From an uncultured Collinsella sp. (GTDB lineage: Bacteria; Actinomycetota; Coriobacteriia; Coriobacteriales; Coriobacteriaceae), in contig UQLC01000004.1 of the NCBI GenBank assembly GCA_900541795.1, positions 59,498 through 123,497 of the forward strand: a stretch of DNA of 64,000 nucleotides. Reading direction: 5' to 3'. The position numbers and the translations under genes are program-made. The notes below the pieces were generated by a model, which saw only the letters and a list, made by a program, of their open reading frames with translations, was not told the DNA's origin and ran no database searches. The number at the start of each line of letters is the position of its first letter. Within the stretch, counting starts at the first letter, position 1. This document shows positions 58,152-64,000 of the stretch, one piece after another.

Positions 58152-58763
58152 ATGAACCACGCTAAACATGTTATCCCGATGTCCGATACATCGGTCAGCA
58201 TTAAGCCCGAGGATATTCAGCCGACGGTGCTGCCGGATGCATTTATTCAGTCCGATATGGTGGGAAGACTCAACGCGTTGAGCTTGCCACGCTATGACCA
58301 GCTGCCCAACGTAACGCTCTATCGCGATCAGGTTATTGAATATGTTGCGCTGTGGATGGAGCCGCTGTCCCTTTGCGTTGAGCAGCCTATCATTACGCCA
58401 TCGATGATCAATAACTACGTAAAGGTTGGCCTGGTGCCTGCTCCGGTCAAAAAGCAATATGGCCGCGAGCAGATTGTCCGCCTGATCGCTATCTGCATCT
58501 TTAAACAGGTGCTGCCTATTGCTGCCGTTCAGGCGCTTTTTAATATTCAGCGCTTGAGCTACGACGCTCCGACGGCTTTCGATTATGTAGTCGATCAACT
58601 TGAGGCATCGATTCGTGCAGCGTTTTCCGTCGAGCAGACTCCCGTGCCCGATACCGCACATCAGGTTACGCGCGAGTCACTGCTCGTACGCAGTGCGGTT
58701 TCGTCCTTCGTTTCGAAGGCGTACCTGATGAGTTATCTCAAGTTCAATGGGTTTAATAGCTAA
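58152..58763 (+). CDS. DUF1836 domain protein, MerR-like DNA-binding
   Basis: A 203-residue protein. Residues about 95-145 carry a MerR-like helix-turn-helix (ITPSMINNYVKVGLVPAPVKKQYGREQIVRLIAICIFK split around the turn), the DUF1836 signature. These proteins are uncharacterised but are presumed regulators; in Gram-positives they are often near degV. The ATG at 58152 follows CGGAGG. The upstream frame to 58023 runs through the trxB terminator and is rejected. It is convergent with degV and shares a promoter motif with it. Confidence 0.85.
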   Translation: MNHAKHVIPMSDTSVSIKPEDIQPTVLPDAFIQSDMVGRLNALSLPRYDQLPNVTLYRDQVIEYVALWMEPLSLCVEQPIITPSMINNYVKVGLVPAPVKKQYGREQIVRLIAICIFKQVLPIAAVQALFNIQRLSYDAPTAFDYVVDQLEASIRAAFSVEQTPVPDTAHQVTRESLLVRSAVSSFVSKAYLMSYLKFNGFNS

Positions 58764-58775
58764 CCGAGGTATAAA

Positions 58776-58823
58776 ACGGGCGGGATAAAGAGCCACTGGC
58801 CCCTTATCCCGCCCGTGCGTTTG
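58776..58823. terminator. Bidirectional terminator between DUF1836 gene and degV
   Basis: ACGGGCGGGATAA (58776-58788) pairs perfectly with TTATCCCGCCCGT (58804-58816). T-rich sequence flanks both sides (TTTGTTT on plus, TTTTATAC on minus). Confidence 0.85.
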
Positions 58824-58835
58824 TTTAGTTGGAAA

Positions 58836-59702
58836 TTATCGGCCCGATGCCACGCCCATGCCGTAGCCGATGATGAGGCCGTGCATCTCGGCATAGTAAG
58901 AATCTAGCCCGTTGCAGGGCATGATAATAGTCTTGGAGCCTGGCCAGCGCTCCACAATGCGGCTGGCAAGCGCCTGGGCTCCGGCTTCGTTCTCAACGTG
59001 ATCGATGATGACCTCGCCGCCCGTGAAACCCTCGGCCTCCATGGTGTCGACAATCTTGGTGAGCATCTTCTTTTCGCCACGCGTGTGCCCAACGAGTTCA
59101 ATTTCGCCCGCTTCGCTCGCCGTGCCCAAAATGCGGATATTGAGCTTGTTGGCAATGACGCCGGCTGCTTTAGGAATGCGTCCAGCCTTTGCAAGGTTCT
59201 CGTAATTACACAGGCTAAAGAGAATCTTGCTGTTCTGCTCCAAGCTATCGAAGTAAGCGCAGGCGTCCTCAAAGGAGGCTTCCGGGTTGCTTGCTAGATA
59301 GCGATCGAACAGCAAAAAGATTAAATCCATTTTGCCACCTGCGGCTCGCGAGTTAACCAAATGAATCTTACGGTTGGGCTCCTCGGCAAGCACCATGTCA
59401 CGTGCGGTGGCCGCGGCATTGTAGCTTCCCGATACCCCCTCGGAGATGGGCATGCAGATCGTCTTGTCGGCGAGCTTAAAGAGCTCAGCCCACTCCCCTA
59501 CGCTTGGGCAGGAGCTCGATGATGCGCTGGATTCCGATTGAATGGCAACATTAAGCTCGTGAACATCGAGCGAGAGGTCATCGACAAATTCACGCTCCCC
59601 TACTCGAATTTTGAGAGGTGCGAATGCAAAGGTGGTATGGGGTGCAGTGGGTTGCCAATCGCGAAGATTGCAGCTCGAATCGGAGATAAGTGCCCAGCTC
59701 AT
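58836..59702 (-). CDS. DegV family fatty-acid-binding protein
   Basis: A 288-residue DegV protein; family members bind a fatty acid and act as FakB subunits that present it to the kinase FakA for phosphorylation. SDSSCNL at the start, then PISEGVSGSYNAA (fatty-acid head-group site) and LVNSRAAGGKMDLI are typical, and the C-terminal Gly-rich YYAEMHGLIIGYGMGVASG ends the chain. No fakA is in the window. A promoter motif shared with the DUF1836 gene lies upstream. Confidence 0.9.
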   Translation of the reverse strand: MSWALISDSSCNLRDWQPTAPHTTFAFAPLKIRVGEREFVDDLSLDVHELNVAIQSESSASSSSCPSVGEWAELFKLADKTICMPISEGVSGSYNAAATARDMVLAEEPNRKIHLVNSRAAGGKMDLIFLLFDRYLASNPEASFEDACAYFDSLEQNSKILFSLCNYENLAKAGRIPKAAGVIANKLNIRILGTASEAGEIELVGHTRGEKKMLTKIVDTMEAEGFTGGEVIIDHVENEAGAQALASRIVERWPGSKTIIMPCNGLDSYYAEMHGLIIGYGMGVASGR

Positions 59703-59765
59703 TGAGGGTCCTTTCTAGTTGTTCCTCATCAATTATAGCCATCTTTTGGACAGATGCTGCGCATA

Positions 59766-59807
59766 TCTAGTATTCAAAACTAGATTGTTGCTTATACGCA
59801 AAACTGG
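59766..59807 (-). promoter_or_regulatory. degV upstream motif cluster, candidate DUF1836 operator
   Basis: TCTAGT-N7-ACTAGA (59766-59784) is an inverted repeat. GTATTCAAAACTAGATT (59770-59786) matches the motif before the DUF1836 gene, and a third, partial copy TACGCAAAACTGG follows at 59795-59807. Confidence 0.5.
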
Positions 59808-59822
59808 CAGTCGAGATAAAAG

Positions 59823-59860
59823 AATGGACCTCGCTCCCAAAGGATACGAGGCCCATTGTT
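59823..59860 (-). terminator. Terminator of the NlpC/P60 gene
   Basis: AATGGACCTCG (59823-59833) pairs with CGAGGCCCATT (59847-59857) with one mismatch. On the minus strand it is followed by TTCTTTTATC. Confidence 0.75.
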
Positions 59861-59879
59861 GTTTGCTGAGTTACAACAC

Positions 59880-61001
59880 TTAGTAGCGCACGAAAATGTA
59901 ATTGTTGTTCATGCCAGCAGCGACGGAGCTGATGATGACGCCCGTTTTGTAGTCGGAAGCATGGATCATCTGACCATTACCGATATAGATGCCTGTATGG
60001 TAGGAGTTAACCACAACATCGCCGGGTTGGGGATCGGACACGCGGGTCCAACCCATGAAGGTGCCGGTGGTGCCCAGGCGGCAGTAGCGGCCCGTGAGGC
60101 AATAGCTTACAAAACCGGAACAGTCAAAGCTGTTCGGTCCAATGCCGCCCCAGGAATAAGCGTATCCGAGCTTGCTGTAGGCGCGCGAAACAACGGTACC
60201 GCCGTCAACGGACTGGCTCGGTGCGGAAGGCGTCGGAGTCGGAGCGGGCGTCACGGGCTGCGGCGTGGGGGCAGGAGCGGGCGCGGGCGCGGGCGTGTTG
60301 CCGCCGCCGTTGTTGGTCGTACCGCCACCATTGTTGGTGTTCTCGGTCGAACCGGCAGTGTCGTTGCTCACCGTGGCCTTTTCGGCGGTGCTGGCATTGA
60401 TGCCAGCCTGAAGCGCGGCGTTGGCCTCGGCCTCGGCAGCAAGCTCGGCCTGCAGCTGTGAATCCAGGGAGTTCACGACACTCTGGGCCTCAGCCTGCTG
60501 GGCATTGAGCTCGTCGACCTTCTTCTGCGTCGCGGCGACGTTCTTCTCCTGCTCGGTCTGCTTATCGGTGAGCTGCTGCTTAAGGTCCTTGACCTCCTGA
60601 ATGGTCTGGGCCTGCTTGTCGGAAACCTTGCCGTAGTAGAACAGACGGTTGAGCATGTCGCCCAGATCGTCGACGCCCGTCAGAACCTGAAGGAGACTCA
60701 GACCGCCAGTCTTGTACTCACCGGCAACGTAGCTCGAAAGCTTTGCCTGACCCTCGGCAATCTCTTGCTGCTTTTGCGTGATCTCGCCTGCAGTCTGATC
60801 AAGCTCCTGCGTCTGTGCGGAGAGTTCTTCATGAATTTGCTGGGTTTGGGTGCCAATCTGCTCGAGTTTGGTACGAGCAGCGGCAAGGTCGGATGCGGTA
60901 TCGGCATAGGCCGGAGCCACGAGGCCCAGGCCCAAAACACAAGCGAGGGTTGCCGTAGCAGCGCAGCGTGCCATGTTTTTGTGCGTGTTTGCTGTGCGCA
61001 T
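59880..61001 (-). CDS. Secreted NlpC/P60 peptidoglycan endopeptidase with coiled coil
   Basis: A 373-residue exported hydrolase. A signal peptide (1-33, ending APAYA) is followed by a long coiled coil (34-200, Gln/Glu-rich), an Asn/Gly stretch and a PAPAPAPT linker (235-262), then the NlpC/P60 domain with Cys294 (FDCSGFVSYC), His335 (SYHTGIYIG) and His347. Such enzymes cut D-Glu-diamino acid bonds in wall peptides during cell separation; the coiled coil suggests autoinhibition or FtsEX-type control as in RipC/PcsB. The latter is inference. Confidence 0.92.
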   Translation of the reverse strand: MRTANTHKNMARCAATATLACVLGLGLVAPAYADTASDLAAARTKLEQIGTQTQQIHEELSAQTQELDQTAGEITQKQQEIAEGQAKLSSYVAGEYKTGGLSLLQVLTGVDDLGDMLNRLFYYGKVSDKQAQTIQEVKDLKQQLTDKQTEQEKNVAATQKKVDELNAQQAEAQSVVNSLDSQLQAELAAEAEANAALQAGINASTAEKATVSNDTAGSTENTNNGGGTTNNGGGNTPAPAPAPAPTPQPVTPAPTPTPSAPSQSVDGGTVVSRAYSKLGYAYSWGGIGPNSFDCSGFVSYCLTGRYCRLGTTGTFMGWTRVSDPQPGDVVVNSYHTGIYIGNGQMIHASDYKTGVIISSVAAGMNNNYIFVRY

Positions 61002-61033
61002 GGAGCTTCCTTTCCGGTATCTAAGGGTAGCGG

Positions 61034-61564
61034 CTAGTCCACCGTTACCAGGCTAAAGAGCTCAACGTCCTCGTTAGAAGGCGTGAGCTTCTTGCGCGGG
61101 TTGAGAAACGCAAGCTCAAGGATACAACCGTAGCCCACAAGCTTTGCGCCCATATCTCGCACCAGTTTACCTGTTGCCTCTACGGTTCCGCCCGTCGCGA
61201 CCAAGTCATCCAGAATCAACACGGTATCTTTAGAGCTGATAGCATCGGCGTGAATCTCGATAGAATCCGTTCCATACTCGAGTTCGTAGCTCTCGCTTAC
61301 CGTCTTACGCGGCAGTTTGCCCGGCTTACGTGCGGGAACAAAGCCGGCGCCCAGGGCGACGGCCACGGGTACGCCCACCATAAAACCGCGAGCCTCGGGG
61401 CCGACGACCTTGGTGATACCCATGCCAGCAAAATGCTCGGCCAGGGCATCCACCATGGCCTTCAGAGCCTCGGGATTGCCAAAGAGCGGCGTGATGTCCT
61501 TAAATACGACTCCGGGTTCGGGATAGTCGGGGATATCGACGATATGAGATTCGAAGTCGTACAT
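61034..61564 (-). CDS. apt: Adenine phosphoribosyltransferase
   Basis: It salvages adenine to AMP with PRPP. The 176-residue protein has IPDYPEPGVVFKDITPLF at the start, GPEARGFMVGVPVA, and the PRPP loop VLILDDLVATGGTVEATGKL. The ATG at 61562-61564 follows AAAGGTC; an ATG five codons upstream overlaps this site. Transcribed with the downstream genes on the minus strand, or alone. Confidence 0.95.
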   Translation of the reverse strand: MYDFESHIVDIPDYPEPGVVFKDITPLFGNPEALKAMVDALAEHFAGMGITKVVGPEARGFMVGVPVAVALGAGFVPARKPGKLPRKTVSESYELEYGTDSIEIHADAISSKDTVLILDDLVATGGTVEATGKLVRDMGAKLVGYGCILELAFLNPRKKLTPSNEDVELFSLVTVD

Positions 61565-61600
61565 GGTGTGACCTTTCATGGATTTCCGGGAGAACGGCGG

Positions 61601-62485
61601 CTATTTACCCGCGTTAGCAGACGAGCTGTGCGAGGGAACGACGACCTTAGACGGCTGCACAAGCGACTCGTCGTGCACGGCAACCGCGGGGACGTTTGCC
61701 CCATCGCTTTTAGCCTTGGTGGACTCGGAACGCGCGATCTCCTCATCGAGAGCATCGATGTCAGCGTCCTCGACCACGGCGTTGAGCGACTCAAAGACAC
61801 GATTCTTAAGGAGTGCGGTGTGCACACCCTCGGTGAGGTCGTGCAACTTTTTAAAAGCGCGCTCGAGCTTGGCGTCGCGCTCGTCATCGGAGGTATCCAT
61901 GCCGAGCATACTCACGAGAACCTGCTCAAACATCGAAGACTCGCGGTTTGCCGACGATACGTACTGTCGTAGGTTGCGCGGCTCAATATGGAAGCGCGAC
62001 AGCTCTGAGCAGTAACGGATAATCGGGAAATCTCGGCCATCGACGAGCTCTCGGTTCTGCGGGCTCTTGATGATGCGGATAAGATCGTTCTCGGCAAGGG
62101 AGCGGATAAACGAAATCTCGACGCCGAGCATATCGGGAATGGTCTCGATGGGATGCAGCTTTTGCTTGGTCTCCTTGGGCTCCGTCTTAAGCGGAACATC
62201 GGACAGAAGACCCACCTCGTAAGCCAAAGTGGACAGGTCCGTTGCGTTTTCCAAACGCTGCTTAATGACGTTGAGCGGCATGTAGCGGGTCTTCTGCAAG
62301 TGCAGGATGACCTCGAGACGGTCAACGTCCTCCTTTGAGTACTGACGATAGCCCTTAGGCGTACGATGAGGGGTGATGAGCCCCTCATCTTCTAGAAATC
62401 TAATTTTTGAGTTCGATAGATCGGGGTATGCGCCTCGAAGAAGGTTGACGACTTGGCCGATACTCAGATAATTGCGTTCGGCCAT
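61601..62485 (-). CDS. MerR-family regulator, FtsR-like
   Basis: A 294-residue protein with an N-terminal MerR winged helix (LSIGQVVNLLRGAYPDLSNS, KIRFLEDEGLITPHRTPKGYRQYS) and a second MerR-like unit further on (MLGVEISFIRSLAENDLIRI). It lies directly downstream of a GarA/OdhI-like FHA gene. In Corynebacterium and Mycobacterium this pair holds FtsR, an activator of ftsZ. The C-terminal tail is Ser/Ala/Val-rich and probably disordered. The assignment rests on domain and neighbourhood. Confidence 0.8.
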   Translation of the reverse strand: MAERNYLSIGQVVNLLRGAYPDLSNSKIRFLEDEGLITPHRTPKGYRQYSKEDVDRLEVILHLQKTRYMPLNVIKQRLENATDLSTLAYEVGLLSDVPLKTEPKETKQKLHPIETIPDMLGVEISFIRSLAENDLIRIIKSPQNRELVDGRDFPIIRYCSELSRFHIEPRNLRQYVSSANRESSMFEQVLVSMLGMDTSDDERDAKLERAFKKLHDLTEGVHTALLKNRVFESLNAVVEDADIDALDEEIARSESTKAKSDGANVPAVAVHDESLVQPSKVVVPSHSSSANAGK

Positions 62486-62488
62486 TAC

Positions 62489-62923
62489 CTACTCACCGGT
62501 TTCGATGCGCTCCGGCGTGCTCTCGTGGTAGATGAGCGTGAACGTACCGATCTGAACGGAAGAGCCGTCGTGCAGCGGGGCACCGTTGACGATGGCGCCG
62601 TCGACCCAGGTGCCGTTGAGCGAGCCCAGATCCTCAATACGGGCGCCCAGGCCCTCGCGAATAATGCGTGCATGGCTGCGCGAGACAGTCATGTCGTTGA
62701 GGAAGATGCCGTTCGCGGGATCGCGGCCGATGGTGGTCACGTCGTCCTCGAGCTCAAAGGCAGCTCCGGTCTGCGGGCCCTTGACGATGGACAGAACCGG
62801 AGCGGTGATGCGCACGTTGGCCATGAGGTCGGGAACGGTGACATCGCTCGAAGGAACACGGAAAACGCAGGTAGCGTCCGCAGTCTTATCGTTCTGAGGC
62901 ATATTGTTAACCTTGTTGTCCAT
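62489..62923 (-). CDS. FHA-domain protein, GarA/OdhI-like
   Basis: A 144-residue protein with an FHA domain in its C-terminal two thirds (TIGRDPANGIFLNDMTVSRSHARI split, then LGSLNGTWVDGA). The N-terminal tail holds DATCVFR, which lines up with the phosphorylated ETTSVFR motif of mycobacterial GarA. Thr18 aligns with the PknB-type site, while the preceding Thr (PknG site) is Ala. In relatives the phosphorylated tail folds back on the FHA domain and releases 2-oxoglutarate-handling enzymes. Three bases separate it from the FtsR-like gene. Confidence 0.82.
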   Translation of the reverse strand: MDNKVNNMPQNDKTADATCVFRVPSSDVTVPDLMANVRITAPVLSIVKGPQTGAAFELEDDVTTIGRDPANGIFLNDMTVSRSHARIIREGLGARIEDLGSLNGTWVDGAIVNGAPLHDGSSVQIGTFTLIYHESTPERIETGE

Positions 62924-62988
62924 GACAACCCCTATCTAACGCGGCTACGCCGCAAAGAATGAACCGTACGTAATCATACCCCAACGAC

Positions 62989-63693
62989 TTAGTCTTCGAT
63001 TTCGGGGTTAAGAAAGTCGATGTCCTCGTCCTCGGGATGCGCGATGGCCTGTTTAATGGCCGCCCCTCCCTTAATGGAATAGATGACAGCGGTGAGCATG
63101 GAGAAGATCACGCCGCCGTACACAAAGAAGATGCCGAGGGGCACCGAGCTGCCGTTGAGGCCCGGGAATGCCGTAAGGGTTGAAGATAAAAGGTGCAGGC
63201 CGTCAATAACGGGGAAACCGAGCAGCATGAGCGAGAAACCAGTCATGAGCAGCGCTGTGGCAATCTTTCCCGGGAAGACGACATCGATGGGGCGACGGTG
63301 ATAATGACGAACGATAAGCGTGCCGATGCCCAGATAGATGTCGCGGCCAATAATGAGCACGCAGACCCAGACGGGCAGCTCTCCGCGGACCACCAGGCCA
63401 AGTACGCCGGTGAACAGCAGCGCGCGGTCGCAAATGGGATCCATGACCTTGCCGAGCCATGAGACCGTCTTAGTCATGCGGGCGATCTGACCGTCCATCC
63501 AGTCAGTGGAGGCGGCAACGGCGTAGATAACGATGGCGATGACGCGGTTGTTATCCGTCACAAACAGGTACAGAAATACCAGGTTGAGGATCAGCCGCGT
63601 AAAGGTGATGAAATTGGAGATCGTAAAGATCTTATTCGACGGGTAATCGGAAGTGCCGATAAGCTCCTTTTTGATCTTCTTTTTGATGCCCAC
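62989..63693 (-). CDS. CDP-alcohol phosphatidyltransferase family protein
   Basis: A 234-residue membrane enzyme with the motif DWMDGQIARMTK ... GKVMDPICDRALL (DxxDGxxAR-x8-GxxxDxxxD) and about five or six helices. It resembles cardiolipin or phosphatidylglycerophosphate synthase-type transferases, but the acceptor alcohol is unknown; the main pgsA is at 42067. The GTG at 63691-63693 follows GGGGGAG and starts VGIKKKIKKEL. The open frame continues 90 codons upstream without similarity and is not included. Confidence 0.82.
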   Translation of the reverse strand: MGIKKKIKKELIGTSDYPSNKIFTISNFITFTRLILNLVFLYLFVTDNNRVIAIVIYAVAASTDWMDGQIARMTKTVSWLGKVMDPICDRALLFTGVLGLVVRGELPVWVCVLIIGRDIYLGIGTLIVRHYHRRPIDVVFPGKIATALLMTGFSLMLLGFPVIDGLHLLSSTLTAFPGLNGSSVPLGIFFVYGGVIFSMLTAVIYSIKGGAAIKQAIAHPEDEDIDFLNPEIED

Positions 63694-64000
63694 AGGACTC
63701 CCCCGCTGGTTAACGACAAAACTTTCGATACTATACCCGTTCCGGCGATGTCTATCCAGCGCAGCCATAGAGAGTCCAGACATGTGGAGGACGCTATTAG
63801 GCGGGGGATTTCGCATTCGTGTACATCTGCCTCCAAACATGTCGAAAAATGTCGATTTTGGTGGCTGATGTACACGTTTTGATTCGGTGGTTACATCGAG
63901 CGGGAACGTTGTTGCTTTAAGCAAAATAATCATGGTGATTAAAACAAGACGATATGAGAAAGCCATTTGGGTCGCCTCCCCCGCGGCGCAGCTTCTTTCC
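63694..64000. other. Terminal non-coding region with an imperfect palindrome
   Basis: No gene is supported in the last 307 bases. 63818-63838 and 63856-63876 form a 21-bp inverted repeat with three mismatches. The 17-nt loop between them contains ATGTCGA twice. It may be a dispersed intergenic repeat or an operator; the promoter of the phosphatidyltransferase gene is not evident. Confidence 0.55.

Noticed and set aside
1..64000. tRNA or rRNA genes
   Set aside because: I saw no cloverleaf with a T-loop sequence and no rRNA stretch in the intergenic regions by eye. A tRNAscan run would be decisive.

Overview
The window is a gene-dense, G+C-rich bacterial chromosome segment with strong GAG/GTC/GGC codon bias. 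It looks like an intestinal Actinobacteriota of class Coriobacteriia, most likely Collinsella or a close relative. The reasons are an mIHF gene directly before gmk-rpoZ, a GarA/OdhI-type FHA protein beside an FtsR-type MerR regulator, AdhE fermentation, SpoVS and RNase Y in a housekeeping context, and Gram-positive LexA boxes (CGAAC-N4-GTTCG). This assignment is inferred from gene content; no rRNA or tRNA gene is present to confirm it.

Layout. 0-6 kb: 3' end of proS, an APH-like kinase, adhE, a REP-associated tyrosine transposase (RAYT) between 48-bp inverted repeats, and rpmB. 6.3-11.8 kb: a pyrimidine operon pyrR-pyrB-pyrC-pyrK-pyrD-pyrF behind an attenuator-like leader. 12-14.5 kb: mihF-gmk-rpoZ-thiI. 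14.7-19.1 kb: comEA-comEC-holA-rpsT. 19.2-30.7 kb: a long plus-strand run lepA-dus-hemW-dnaJ(membrane type)-dnaJ-mtaB-phoH-ybeY-dgkA-era-recO. 30.8-35.9 kb: rpsO, pnp and rnj, with two large structured repeats between pnp and rnj. 35.9-43.2 kb: ftsK, a RodZ-like gene, yajQ, rimO, pgsA and a cinA-type amidase. 43.5-52.3 kb: recA-recX under an SOS promoter, then rny, a GHKL ATPase gene, spoVS, miaB, miaA and hflX. 52.3-55.2 kb: lexA with a membrane acyltransferase gene behind it, a divergent YneA-like LysM gene, nrdR and dut. 55.2-55.6 kb: a second family of structured repeats. 55.6-64 kb: a UgtP-like glycosyltransferase, trxB, a DUF1836 regulator and degV sharing a promoter motif, an NlpC/P60 hydrolase, apt, ftsR-like, garA-like and a CDP-alcohol phosphatidyltransferase.

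How the genes work together. The window is rich in RNA processing and translation quality control: three RNase/phosphorylase genes (pnp, rnj, rny), ybeY, phoH, lepA, era, hflX, and all three methylthiotransferases (mtaB, rimO, miaB) plus miaA, thiI and dus. A compact SOS module is readable directly: LexA boxes lie inside the promoter spacers of recA and of the LysM gene, and three boxes occupy the lexA intergenic region.

The least explained material is non-coding. Two families of palindromic elements (33.6-34.0 kb and 55.2-55.6 kb) share one design: a conserved core with flanking arms that are perfectly or nearly perfectly self-complementary, although the outer part of the arm differs completely from copy to copy. 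In the first family the inner hairpin also shows compensatory base changes. These, with the RAYT flanked by hairpin-containing inverted repeats, are the best candidates for something undescribed.
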